From positions 1 to 32,071 of the forward strand of contig JAIQGH010000042.1 in the NCBI GenBank assembly GCA_020072655.1: DNA of 32,071 nucleotides, read 5' to 3'. Made by a program: the position numbers and the translations under genes. This stretch comes from Terriglobia bacterium. GTDB taxonomy: Bacteria > Acidobacteriota > Terriglobia > UBA7540. Shown piece by piece: positions 17,444 to 25,854 of this stretch (within the stretch, counting starts at the first letter, position 1; each line of letters starts with the position of its first letter). The notes under the pieces were generated by a model that saw nothing but the letters and a program-made list of their open reading frames with translations, made no database searches and had not been told where the DNA came from.

Positions 17444-18562
17444 CTAAGGCGAAGGCGGTGTGCCTTCTAGCGTGGGAGTCATGCTGGTCGTGACTCCGAC
17501 CGGTTTGGGAAGGGGGCGGTAGCCGCTCCGTGTCCGCACGCGATAGTTCTTCAACTTCTCGCCGACCAGCTTCACCGTGATACTGCGCCAGCCGTGATTG
17601 GGATTCGGCTGCGGGTAGTAACTAAGCGTGTAAAGGTGAGCGAGGTCATCCCGGATCGAGGCGAAGGCTCGCTGTTGGTCCCGCCAACGGCGAGCGAAAT
17701 AGGCTCTCCCGCCCGTCGTGGCGCTCATGCGCTCGAAGACCGCCGTGGAAAGGGGGTCCAGTCTGGCCTCCTGGGTGCTGATCATGTAAATGGGGATGCC
17801 TTCCGCTTGGGCCAGTTCACGAACGTCTTCGGGGGCGACCATGCTGGAGTTGTCGGGGCCGTTGGAGAAAACCACCACCGCTCTTCGCCCCGAAAACGCG
17901 GTCGCGTCTTTGAGGGTCAAAAGCAGAGAATTATAGAGCGCGGCGTCGTCTCCAGCTACGGTGGTGCGAATCTTGCGCAAGATCGTCGAGCGGTCGGAGG
18001 TGGGCAGGCAAGCCCGGGCGAAGTCGCGGCTGTAAGAGTAGAATGCCACCCGGTCGGGATGATCCAGGGACTTGATGAATTGCGCGATCGCATCCTGGGC
18101 AAAAACAAAACCCCGGTACATGTAGTTGCTAGTGTCGAAAAGGATAAACACGGTGGTGCCGGGCGTCGGGGCGGGGGTCTGAGCCGGTGCTACGCCCGGA
18201 GCGAGTTCTGCCGAAGAACCCTCGTCTCCGCGCCGGGCGTTTTTGGCATTGAGAGAGGCCACCAGAGTTGGCTTGCTTTCTCCCGGTTTGAAGTCCTCCA
18301 GTTTTCTGGGGGCCTCGTTTTCTTCACCGAAGCCGGCAACCTTCTGCAGAATCCCGTCCTCGTAAATGGCGAAGTCCCACGGACCGAGGCCGGCGACGTA
18401 GTTTTGCTTGTTGTCGGTGACCGCGACATCCAGTTGCACCATGTCCACCGTGACGTGAAAGGTGGTGATGTCGGGTGAGGGCTGCTGGGCGGTCAGGCAA
18501 GTTGCGCCAGCGGAGAGCACAGCCATCAGAAGCAGAGGGGCTAGAAAGCGTCGTTTTCTCAT
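17444..18562 (-). CDS. Exported VWFA-related protein, short form
   Basis: The 372-residue product has a signal peptide (cleavage near LTAQQ, about residue 25). The N-terminal beta domain of the acidobacterial VWFA group follows (DMVQLDVAVTDNKQNYV, PWDFAIYEDGILQKVAGF). A Pro/Ala linker at about 120-135 leads to a VWA domain from about 137 to 320 (TTVFILFDTSNYMYRG, SLDHPDRVAFYSYS, GRRAVVVFSNGPDN). The metal-binding motif DTSNYM is incomplete. The C-terminal segment LYTLSYYPQPNPNHGWRSI is typical of the family. The ATG has GGGATGG upstream. It lies 75 bases after the 1049-residue gene and probably shares its transcript. It lacks the long C-terminal region of the 747-residue relative in this window. 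Confidence 0.85.
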   Translation of the reverse strand: MRKRRFLAPLLLMAVLSAGATCLTAQQPSPDITTFHVTVDMVQLDVAVTDNKQNYVAGLGPWDFAIYEDGILQKVAGFGEENEAPRKLEDFKPGESKPTLVASLNAKNARRGDEGSSAELAPGVAPAQTPAPTPGTTVFILFDTSNYMYRGFVFAQDAIAQFIKSLDHPDRVAFYSYSRDFARACLPTSDRSTILRKIRTTVAGDDAALYNSLLLTLKDATAFSGRRAVVVFSNGPDNSSMVAPEDVRELAQAEGIPIYMISTQEARLDPLSTAVFERMSATTGGRAYFARRWRDQQRAFASIRDDLAHLYTLSYYPQPNPNHGWRSITVKLVGEKLKNYRVRTRSGYRPLPKPVGVTTSMTPTLEGTPPSP

Positions 18563-18637
18563 AAGTCAACCATCCCGCGATCGGGCCCCTTCACGTGAAG
18601 CAGGCCGCACAAAGTTCGCTCTACTCGACGTTCTATC

Positions 18638-21600
18638 TCAACGTGAGGGAGCGGTGCTCTGACTGGGCAAGGAAGCAACCTTGCCCCGGCGAAAATCGTC
18701 CCCGGTCTCCCGCAACGCGCGGAGCAGCGCGAGCCAATCTGCCAAGTGCGTGGCGGAGATCTTCTCGACCATCCGATGCGTGAGTTGCGGGACCAGGACG
18801 TTCAGCATCTCGGGCGGGAAGCCGCTCTCATCGGCCAGGCGCGCCCAGTACAAATTGTTGGAATCCCAGGACTCCGCCAGCAGGCGGCTGGAGTAACCCA
18901 TGAAAGTTGGAAAGGGCTTCACCGTCAGCAGTTCGCGGTTGTAAGTGTCCGCGAGCGCGGGATGCGGCACACCAAAATCCTCCGACAATCGCTCCCAGCG
19001 CACTTCCTGGGGATGCTGCTGCGCGAGTGAGTCCAGTTCCTGCCCCGCTTTCCCCCAGGGATGGCCCTCCCGGGGGAATCTTCTGCGAAACTCGGCCGCC
19101 AGATAGAAAGTCTCTGCCGGTGTCACGAGCGAAAGCGCCGCCTCTGGCCGCCCGCCGCGAAGCGCCTCCTCCACTTGCTCGGACCTTTCAGGGAGCATGC
19201 GATCGGAAAGGATGTTGATCGCCCGCTCGCGCAATTCTGCGTTTTGCCCGGCGGCGGCCAGAAGCTCCTCCCCATACCGCTGGTGAAGCGTAACGGCATG
19301 GAGTTCATTCCGAGTCACCTGCCACCAGCGCGGCAAGATCGCGCTGGTCAGCAGGGACGGGACCAAGTCCTCCCAGATCAGGGCTTGGACGTTTTGGGGG
19401 ACGATGAAATTCTGCTCGACTTGCGCCAGGACGTACGGCAAGTCGGCCAGGGAGCCGACCAGATGCGCGCCCCCACCGGCGGCGGAGCCACGACCGTACA
19501 GTCGGGGACTTTCCCAAGCATGGTCCCCTCCGGTGGTGATCTCTCCGCCGAAATCATGAGAACGCACGAAGAGTGCGTTGTGGTAGATCATATGAGCGCC
19601 CGGCGGCGCATAATAGGCATAATTCAGTCCCACCAGGGTGTCCCTGAGAAAGGGAACGAGCTGGCCGCGAGCCGCGGCGAATTCGCCGGGAGAGCTCGAC
19701 GACTTGAGGATTCCGGCCAAGTTCGTTTGCGTTTCCGCTTGCGTGTGGGGCTTGTTATAAAGCCCGTAGGCCCATTCGACTCTTTCGCCGGTCGTGAAGA
19801 GCGGCTTGGGCATCTCGAACTCCTGGAAATCTCCCGCCAGGGCGAGTAGGGCCGCCGTCGTGGTTTTCCCTTGCGCGACCTGATTCAGGCCGTCCCCCAG
19901 TGCCAACAACGTGTCGAGAGGCACAAGACGTTGCGCGCTAAGGACCGAGCGCGTCTTGTTGGCTAGCTCAAGTTCCACCTGCTGGCCGACGGGAGTGACC
20001 TGCTTCGGGCCTGCCAGCAAGGCAATGATTTCGTCCTGGGAAAGTTGCAGCCTGCCGGTGGCGGCGCGAAGGACTTCTCCGAGCGAGCTGCGGGCAACGT
20101 CGAAGAGCTGGGCCGAGGAATGGACGTTAGCAAAAGGGTAAATCACCCGCTGCCAGGAGGGGTTCCAATCGGCCAGGGGGATCTGACCCTGGCGGGCCAG
20201 GATTTGCCAAAGCCCGAGGTTGGCTTGCAGAAGACCCAAGGCGTCCGCGCGCACCTGGGGGTCTGAGACGCGGTTGACGTCCTCCGCCACGTTCAGGAAG
20301 CGCGTGATCGAGTCGCTGTTCAAGGTGCGAAATTCGGCGAAAATCGGGTACTGGCTGTGGAACTGCGGATATTTCTCTGCCAAGAGGCGGACGGTTTGGG
20401 GGCTTAAGCGCTGCTCCGGAGGACGCTCCCGGTCCAATTCGCTCAAGGTCAGAAAAACATCCAGTGGCCCCTTCACCGTCGTCACCCGGGACAGACCGAA
20501 CAGGCCTTCCACCACCTGGTCGGGGCTTTCCCAGTGGCGAGCACGCCTGGCCCATTCCGTGATCAGCTTGGAGTTACCCTTCTTGCCGAGGAATTGTTTC
20601 CACACTTGAAGATTGCCGGGGAGGTGCGGCTGGCCCGTGGGGTCGAAAGAGAGTCGGGTGACCAAGAGCAACAGCCCTGGGTCCGGGCGGAAGACGGGCC
20701 GCGTGGCGCCAGGATCGGGGCTTCTTCCTCGCAGCGCTTCATAGTTGCGACGCAGGCGGCGCGGCTCCGTAAAATACGCTTGCTGGGTCGAGTTGACCCG
20801 TGACAGGGCATCAAAATAAGCTGCCAGCCAGCCCGCGTCCTTCGCGAGCAGCCGGGCTACGAATTCTCCGGGCGAATCGGGGCTGGCCCCCACAAGGTCT
20901 TTCCAGACCGATTCGGCGCCAGCTCCCCCGGGCACGACGACACGCCCCGAGCGGATCGCGATTTGGCTGCCGTAAAAATCGAGGACCGGGGCGACCGGAA
21001 GGAGGCCTCCCAACCCTGGGGATCGCCACAACGCCGTTCGCGTAGGCTCATCGAGTTGAGCCAGAGCCCAATACAATCGGGCCAAGTTGGGATCGTGCAG
21101 TATCACTTCCAGCAGGTCCTCACTCTTATTTCTGGCTTTCGCCGTCCATTCGCTCGGGCTGAATAGGGCCGGCACCTGGGAGCTGGGGAACGGGTAGGCG
21201 AAGGGCTTGCCGCTGCGCAGGGTTTGTTCCAGGTCGGTCAGAGGGAATCCGGAATCGAGCGTCAGGAATGCTCGCCTGGGATCGGCGCCCTCCAGGGAGG
21301 CGCCAGGGCCGCAGGGTTGCGCGAGCCGGTAGCCGATGGCCGCGAGCAGCGGTTGCGCCTCCCCACAACTGGCAATATGGATGACACCTTCCGCGCCGGC
21401 CAGCGTTCGCAATTCTTTGGCCTGTCGAACGTAGGCCTGCAACAGGATCAGATACTCCGTCGGCGCCCGGTGGCTGCCGGTCCCGGTAAAGCCATGCATG
21501 GCCACATGCTGGGCGAGAAGGGGGACGATTTCCTCGGGAGAGATCTTCTGGCTGATAGCGGCCATGCGCAGGAAGGAGCGCAAAGGGCCGGGGATGGTGA

Positions 21601-21787
21601 GGGCGGATGAGGAGGCCACCGGGGCATCGCTCGAAGAGTGCAGCGCGCTGGCACTTTCGGAAGGGAAAGGCGAAGCCGCGCCCAAGGCGCTGCCCGGCCC
21701 GCCGAGAGGGACGCCTGGCGGCCAGCCAGCCCAGGTGAGCAGTGCGACAGTGAGAAGAAACTCCGACCGACCGAGGGGAGATCTCAT
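18638..21787 (-). CDS. Large exported protein of unknown function
   Basis: The 1049-residue product has a hydrophobic N-terminal signal (FLLTVALLTWAGW) followed by a Ser/Pro/Gly-rich stretch to about residue 65. I recognise no catalytic motif. The rest looks mainly alpha-helical, with many Leu/Ala-rich segments suggestive of helical repeats. A possible core motif appears around residues 710-790: NYAYYAPPGAHMIYHNALFV (rich in His/Tyr), then a Gly-rich turn with two His (GGGAHLVGS). GGGAGGA lies eight bases before the ATG, and a promoter is predicted at 21970-21998. The gene precedes a VWFA gene by 75 bases. The pair may form an envelope system in which the VWA protein is a partner, but this is inference from adjacency. 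It could be lineage-specific to Acidobacteriota. Confidence 0.8.
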   Translation of the reverse strand: MRSPLGRSEFLLTVALLTWAGWPPGVPLGGPGSALGAASPFPSESASALHSSSDAPVASSSALTIPGPLRSFLRMAAISQKISPEEIVPLLAQHVAMHGFTGTGSHRAPTEYLILLQAYVRQAKELRTLAGAEGVIHIASCGEAQPLLAAIGYRLAQPCGPGASLEGADPRRAFLTLDSGFPLTDLEQTLRSGKPFAYPFPSSQVPALFSPSEWTAKARNKSEDLLEVILHDPNLARLYWALAQLDEPTRTALWRSPGLGGLLPVAPVLDFYGSQIAIRSGRVVVPGGAGAESVWKDLVGASPDSPGEFVARLLAKDAGWLAAYFDALSRVNSTQQAYFTEPRRLRRNYEALRGRSPDPGATRPVFRPDPGLLLLVTRLSFDPTGQPHLPGNLQVWKQFLGKKGNSKLITEWARRARHWESPDQVVEGLFGLSRVTTVKGPLDVFLTLSELDRERPPEQRLSPQTVRLLAEKYPQFHSQYPIFAEFRTLNSDSITRFLNVAEDVNRVSDPQVRADALGLLQANLGLWQILARQGQIPLADWNPSWQRVIYPFANVHSSAQLFDVARSSLGEVLRAATGRLQLSQDEIIALLAGPKQVTPVGQQVELELANKTRSVLSAQRLVPLDTLLALGDGLNQVAQGKTTTAALLALAGDFQEFEMPKPLFTTGERVEWAYGLYNKPHTQAETQTNLAGILKSSSSPGEFAAARGQLVPFLRDTLVGLNYAYYAPPGAHMIYHNALFVRSHDFGGEITTGGDHAWESPRLYGRGSAAGGGAHLVGSLADLPYVLAQVEQNFIVPQNVQALIWEDLVPSLLTSAILPRWWQVTRNELHAVTLHQRYGEELLAAAGQNAELRERAINILSDRMLPERSEQVEEALRGGRPEAALSLVTPAETFYLAAEFRRRFPREGHPWGKAGQELDSLAQQHPQEVRWERLSEDFGVPHPALADTYNRELLTVKPFPTFMGYSSRLLAESWDSNNLYWARLADESGFPPEMLNVLVPQLTHRMVEKISATHLADWLALLRALRETGDDFRRGKVASLPSQSTAPSR

Positions 21788-21969
21788 GGCGGAAGTCCTC
21801 CCGCAAGCCTTAAGGCGGATATGGCGACGAAGCTCGGAGCGTCAAAGAGCGGGCGCTGGGGGTGGCCCCCCGTTCGGTGGTTCTTCCGCATGAGGTCTGT
21901 GAAGTCATCCAGTGGCTCGTGAAATCCGCATGACGTTCGGCGCCCAGGTCAATCGCGATTCAGTTTTAG

Positions 21970-21998
21970 ATTATACCCGCGCTCACAGGATAAGTCAG
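21970..21998 (-). promoter_or_regulatory. Predicted sigma70 promoter for the 1049-residue gene
   Basis: On the minus strand CTGACT (21993-21998) and TATAAT (21970-21975, perfect) are 17 bases apart. The predicted leader to the start codon is about 175 nt. No other element in the leader is recognised. Confidence 0.5.
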
Positions 21999-22063
21999 AT
22001 TGTCGTCCTGAGTCAATCATACTGCGCAGCCCCTTTTTGGCAGCCGCGCGGCTCCTGGGCTGG

Positions 22064-22088
22064 CGCCCCGATGACGTGCATCGGGGCG
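22064..22088. repeat. Perfect palindrome, copy 1
   Basis: CGCCCCGATG and CATCGGGGCG are perfect 10-bp arms around ACGTG. A second copy lies 98 bases downstream; between them is another hairpin, GCCGCAT / ATGCGGC (22100-22123). There is no GTAG head, so these differ from the REP-like elements. Confidence 0.6.
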
Positions 22089-22160
22089 AACCCGACCGTG
22101 CCGCATCGGTGGCATAATGCGGCTTGTGGGCGCTTCTTGCCCCCGCCAACCCGCGGGCGG

Positions 22161-22187
22161 GCGCCGCGATGACGTGCATCGGGGCGC
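22161..22187. repeat. Near-perfect palindrome, copy 2
   Basis: GCGCCGCGATG and GCATCGGGGCGC share the core GATGACGTGCATCGGGGCG with copy 1. One arm mismatch is present (G where C is expected). It ends only 20 bases before the start codon of the broken hydrolase gene, so its hairpin could affect translation. Confidence 0.55.
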
Positions 22188-22206
22188 TTCAACCAGGAGG
22201 GCAACG

Positions 22207-23201
22207 ATGGACCGTCACCTTGCAGGCAGGTTCTTCTTCGCGGTCACCGCGGTCGTATTCGCGACGTGCCCCGTGCTCGCGCAACGTCCCGCGCCGGAGG
22301 AAGGGAACTTCGTCGCGCGGGATTTTCATTTCAAGTCGGGCGAGGCGCTTCCTGAGTTGCGGCTGCACTACACGACGCTCGGCAAGCCCGCGCGCAACGC
22401 CGAGGGGCGCGTCACGAACGCCGTGCTCATCCTGCACGGCACCGGCGGCACCGGCCACCAGTTCCTTTCCCCGATATTTGCCGACGTCCTGGCCTGCGCA
22501 TGCGCTTCCCTCAATACGACTACGACGACATGGTGGCCGCGCAGTATCGGTTGGTGACGGAAGGCTTGGGCGTCAATCATCTTCGGCTGGTGATGGGCAC
22601 GTCGATGGGCTGCATGCATTCCTTTGTCTGGGGAGAAACGTATCCCGACTTTATGGACGCGCTCATGCCGCTCGCCTGCCTGCCGGTCGAAATCGCCGGG
22701 CGCAACCGCATGTGGCGCAAAATGATTCTGGAGGCGATTCGCAACGATCCGGCGTGGAAGGGCGGTGAATACACCGAGGAGCCGCTCCAGGGCCTTCGCA
22801 CGGCGCTGGATTTGTCCTTGATCGCGGGCAGCGCGCCACTCCAGATGCAGAAGGACTACCCGACACGCGAGGCTGCCGAGAAATACCTCGACGACTTCAT
22901 CAGCCGCCGCCTGGGCTCCCTGGATGCCAACGACATGCTCTATTACTTCAACGCTTCCCGCAACTACAATCCGGAGCCGCACTTGGACAGGATTAAGGCG
23001 CCGCTTATGTACGTCAACTTAGCGGACGATTTCATCAACCCGCCAGAGCTGGGCATTGCGGAGCGGGAAATCAAGAAAGTGAAGAACGGCCGCTTCGTCC
23101 TGCTGCCCATCAGCAACCAGACCTTCGGCCACGGCACCCACACGCATGCCGCAGTTTGGCAGCAATACCTGAAGGAACTGCTGGATTCCTCTGCGCACTG
23201 A
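22207..23201 (+). pseudogene. MetX-like exported alpha/beta hydrolase, internal deletion with frameshift
   Basis: The first frame (from ATG 22207, good CAGGAGGG site) encodes a signal peptide ending VLAQ, then FVARDFHFKSGEALPELRLH, YTTLGKP and the HGTGGTGHQFL oxyanion segment, as far as FADVL at about 22491. The sequence then shifts frame. From 22494 another frame continues with LRMRFPQYDYDDMVAAQYRL, the nucleophile elbow VMGTSMGCMH, and a His region (FGHGTHTH) to a stop at 23201. In intact relatives, as I recall them, some 35-40 residues lie between these blocks (substrate-side loop with GHGKSS). So a deletion not divisible by three removed them. The gene is probably inactive. A sequencing or assembly error alone would not explain the missing block. 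Confidence 0.8.
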
Positions 23202-23227
23202 TGGCGGGCGCAGTGGGCTCCTGCCCT

Positions 23228-23911
23228 TCACAACCATTGGTGCCGACTCGAGTAAAACGTCACCGGGCGGTCGGGGTATTTCTTCTTGAAGGCTTTGAAT
23301 TGCCGGAGAATCGCTTGATACCGCTGGTCGGAGGTCGTCAGCTTCTGGTGGGGCATCTTGATGAGGGCGCGCTCGACCGCCCGTACACTCCGTCGTGAGA
23401 GCCGCCAATCGCAGCGCCGGAGCGAACGCAGATCGAAGACGCCATAACCCTTGATGCGGCCCGAGCCATCCACATAAGGGTCGACGTAGCTCATCACCAA
23501 TTGACGCAGCGTGCGGAAAACGGGCTTGCGTCCGTGCAGGCCGGCATCGCGCGACCGGGCGACGGTGCCGTAGCGTCCGCGGTGCCGGAAGAGGAAGAGA
23601 ACGTGGTCGAGCAGGTCCTGCGATTCGAGGTCAAGCAACAACGGCGGATAACCGTGCTGCTCCAGGATGGTCGCCGCCGTCAGTGCCCCCTCCAGACAAT
23701 GCGCCTGCCAGTGTCGCACGACACCGCGAAAGGTTCGCAGCGTTTCACCCTGCTTCTCCCAGTTGTAAGGGAGCGCGCGCAGGAACTGCTGTACCTGGTG
23801 CGGCGTGCGATACCGCTCGATGACCGCCCACTCTTTGGGAGTAAAAGCCTCGCGGCCCGGCGGGGGAGGAAATTGCGCCGGGGGATTGCGCCCTTTGTGC
23901 TTTGGCTTCAT
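23228..23911 (-). CDS. Uncharacterised protein with conserved-looking Cys/His
   Basis: The 227-residue product has no signal peptide. The start at 23911 (ATG) is chosen over a GTG at 23950, which would add 13 residues; neither has a clear ribosome-binding site. The N-terminus is Pro-rich (PPAQFPPPPGREAF). The middle reads HWQAHCLEGALTAATILEQ (Cys72), then LLLDLESQDLLDHVLFLF (His103), then GRYGTVARSRD. A Cys on a helix followed by His on a strand is the layout of transglutaminase-like cysteine proteases, so that fold is possible. The rest is Arg-rich and basic. The stop is 26 bases from the end of the convergent broken hydrolase. Function is unknown. Confidence 0.65.
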   Translation of the reverse strand: MKPKHKGRNPPAQFPPPPGREAFTPKEWAVIERYRTPHQVQQFLRALPYNWEKQGETLRTFRGVVRHWQAHCLEGALTAATILEQHGYPPLLLDLESQDLLDHVLFLFRHRGRYGTVARSRDAGLHGRKPVFRTLRQLVMSYVDPYVDGSGRIKGYGVFDLRSLRRCDWRLSRRSVRAVERALIKMPHQKLTTSDQRYQAILRQFKAFKKKYPDRPVTFYSSRHQWL

Positions 23912-23962
23912 CTGATATCTGGAATTTGATATTTCAACGAGGATCTTCACGGGCCAACAGAT

Positions 23963-23982
23963 GACGCCAACCGCGTCGCTAC
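23963..23982 (-). repeat. GTAG-headed palindrome, single copy
   Basis: On the minus strand GTAG, one base, then GACGC-GGTTG-GCGTC. The architecture matches the other GTAG hairpins in the window though the stem sequence differs. It lies in the 255-base gap between the amidohydrolase and the uncharacterised gene, which otherwise holds only a small GCCCCGACGGGG hairpin. Confidence 0.4.
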
Positions 23983-24166
23983 TTCCGTTCTTCCCCTATC
24001 CAACCCTAAACCAAACCTTCCTCGGGTGGATTTGGACCTTGTTCAAGGGGGCCTGACGAGATGAGCCTGCAAGCGCCGATCAAAGGAAGCCTTGGCGGCC
24101 GAAGTCGCGCCCCGACGGGGACGCCGTCACGAGCGTGTGCGGCCCCCTGGAGGTGATGTGATTTCG

Positions 24167-25510
24167 TCATTTCACGGTGTTTCTGTAAATCTTCCCGTCC
24201 TTCATAATCAGCGCTAGATTCTCCTCCGGTTTTGTCAAGATGGATATGTCCGCCAACGGATTGCCGTTGATCAACAGCAGATCGGCGTACGCGCCTTCTT
24301 CACTCACGCCCAGCTTACCGGGATAGGGATTGCGCGGGCCGGACAAGGCGAGTAGCTCGGCCGCTTGGGAGGTCGCCTGCCTGAGGATTTCGGCGGGCGT
24401 GAACCACTTCGCGCGCAGTTCAAACTCTCGGGTGTTTCTTGCGAAGACCTCCGGATTGGTGATCACGTCCGTGCCGAAAACAATCTTGGTGAAGCCGATC
24501 TTCTTGGCCATCGTGAACATGTTGTCGACGCCGGCCAGGGCCTGATCGTGTTTGGCCTTCTGTTCGTCGGTATAGCCGAGCGGATAGCCCGTGAAAGTCA
24601 GAACCTGGGGGCTGAGCCAGATGCCCTTGTCTTTCATGAGCTGCAGGGTGGGCTCATCGAGCAGGTTGCCATGCTCGATGGACTTCACTCCGGCCTCGAT
24701 GGCCCGGCGGATCCCTTTGGTGTTGTAGACATGGGTGCAGACGTACGTGCCCCAGTCGGAGGCGGCCTGGACCGCGGCGCGCGTCTCCTCCAGCGTGAAC
24801 TCAGTTACGTCCAAGGGATCGTACTCGCTCCCCGTGCCGCCGCCGCTGGCGATCTTGATTTGGCTCGCGCCGTGACGAAGAACCTGGCGCACCGCGGTGA
24901 GTACTTGGGTTTCGCCATCGACGGTGATTCCCATCAATTGCCGTTCCATGAATGGAACGTGCCCACCGAGCAGCGTCGGCGGCTCAGTCAGAAAGCGTTG
25001 GTCGGCGTGACCGGAGGTTTGCGAAATCATCGGGCCCGAAGGGTAGATGCGCGGCCCCATCACCAACCCGCGGTCGATGGCCTTTTTCAGCGAAAAAGTG
25101 TTGCCGGCCACATCGCGCACGGTCGTGAACCCTTCGAGGAGTTCCGTCTTGGCCTGCTGCGCGCCAACATAGGCGATCCAGAGATCGTCGGAAGCCCGCA
25201 ATTGGGCGAAAGGCATCTGGGCCATCAGATGGATGTGGGCATCGATAAAGCCGGGTGTCATCACCCGGCCTTTGGCGTCGATCACGGTCGCGCCGGGGGA
25301 GGTGGCGATCTGGGCCTTCGAGATCTTCGCGATCTTGTTGCCCTCGACCAGGACGTTCATGCCGTCGGCAAGCGTGTCGGACTTGCCGTCAAACACCCGG
25401 GCGTTGGTGATCAGGATCTGGCTCTTCGCTTCCGCTTGGCTGTATGCCGGCGCGGCCAGGAAGTGGAGCGCAATCAAACCGACGACCAGGATAGAAGTCT
25501 TTTCTCTCAT
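24167..25510 (-). CDS. Exported metal-dependent amidohydrolase
   Basis: The 447-residue product belongs to the amidohydrolase superfamily (imidazolonepropionase/prolidase-like group). The frame stays open upstream to 25726, but the ATG at 25510 gives a proper signal peptide (LHFLAAPAYSQA), so the upstream extension is rejected. Metal ligands are visible in order: His92 and His94 (FIDAHIHL), Lys219 (IKIASGGG, probable carbamylated bridge), His260 (CTHVYN), His280 (SIEHGN) and Asp348 (FGTDV). The C-terminal small beta domain ends with YADLLLINGNPLADISIL. Secreted acidobacterial members commonly act as dipeptidases or on cyclic amides; the substrate here is unknown. The gene stands alone, and the ribosome-binding site is weak (GGAATTGAA). 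Confidence 0.9.
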   Translation of the reverse strand: MREKTSILVVGLIALHFLAAPAYSQAEAKSQILITNARVFDGKSDTLADGMNVLVEGNKIAKISKAQIATSPGATVIDAKGRVMTPGFIDAHIHLMAQMPFAQLRASDDLWIAYVGAQQAKTELLEGFTTVRDVAGNTFSLKKAIDRGLVMGPRIYPSGPMISQTSGHADQRFLTEPPTLLGGHVPFMERQLMGITVDGETQVLTAVRQVLRHGASQIKIASGGGTGSEYDPLDVTEFTLEETRAAVQAASDWGTYVCTHVYNTKGIRRAIEAGVKSIEHGNLLDEPTLQLMKDKGIWLSPQVLTFTGYPLGYTDEQKAKHDQALAGVDNMFTMAKKIGFTKIVFGTDVITNPEVFARNTREFELRAKWFTPAEILRQATSQAAELLALSGPRNPYPGKLGVSEEGAYADLLLINGNPLADISILTKPEENLALIMKDGKIYRNTVK

Positions 25511-25656
25511 TTCAATTCCGGATTTCCATTTGGAATTCACGATGGAGTGGGAACATACCCCCAACCACTTCTCAATGCAATCGTCAGCCGGGTTCTGAGC
25601 GTTCGTGGAGTCGCGCACCCTGACGCGTCGGGGTATGCGACCCAGAGTTGCAGCGG

Positions 25657-25694
25657 GTAGCGCAGAGGCACGCGTACTTTGCGTCCCTCTGCGG
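25657..25694 (+). repeat. GTAG-headed palindrome, cluster copy B0
   Basis: GTAG (25657-25660) directly precedes CGCAGAGG (25661-25668), which pairs with CCTCTGCG (25686-25693). A C/C mismatch (25669/25685) follows, then an inner stem ACGC / GCGT. It is inverted relative to copies B1-B3. Confidence 0.6.
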
Positions 25695-25754
25695 CTTTTC
25701 TTTACGCCCGCGTGCGCAGAAGTCACTGGCCGATTTTCTATTCAGAACAAGTGC

Positions 25755-25791
25755 CGCAGAGGAGGGCCAACTGCGCCCACCTCTGCGCTAC
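25755..25791 (-). repeat. GTAG-headed palindrome, cluster copy B1
   Basis: Minus-strand GTAG (25788-25791) heads a hairpin with outer arms CGCAGAGG / CCTCTGCG, an A/A mismatch (25763/25779) on the plus-strand reading, and inner GGG / CCC. It lies in a 46-bp unit (25751-25796) repeated in tandem with one change. Confidence 0.7.
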
Positions 25792-25800
25792 CTGCTGTGC

Positions 25801-25837
25801 CGCAGAGGAGGGCCAACTGCGCCCACCTCTGCGCTAC
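25801..25837 (-). repeat. GTAG-headed palindrome, cluster copy B2
   Basis: This is an exact copy of B1 displaced by 46 bases; the 46-bp units differ only at one position after the hairpin. The tandem identity points to recent local duplication. Confidence 0.7.
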
Positions 25838-25854
25838 CCGCTACCTCCCAGAGC

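Larger units (their letters stand above)
21788..22206. other. Gene-free stretch with promoter and palindromes
   Basis: About 420 bases separate the divergent 1049-residue gene and the broken hydrolase gene. It holds the minus-strand promoter (21970-21998), three hairpins (22064-22088, 22100-22123, 22161-22187), and the ribosome-binding site CAGGAGGG of the hydrolase. No convincing small ORF is seen. Confidence 0.6.

Noticed and set aside
24365-25660. Long plus-strand open frame of 431 codons
   Set aside because: It lies antisense to the amidohydrolase, whose minus-strand frame shows all metal ligands and a signal peptide; the plus product has no family features and results from GC-rich codon bias.
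25511-25726. N-terminal extension of the amidohydrolase to 25726
   Set aside because: The ATG at 25510 gives a proper signal peptide; the extension reads through repeat B0 and has no coding character.
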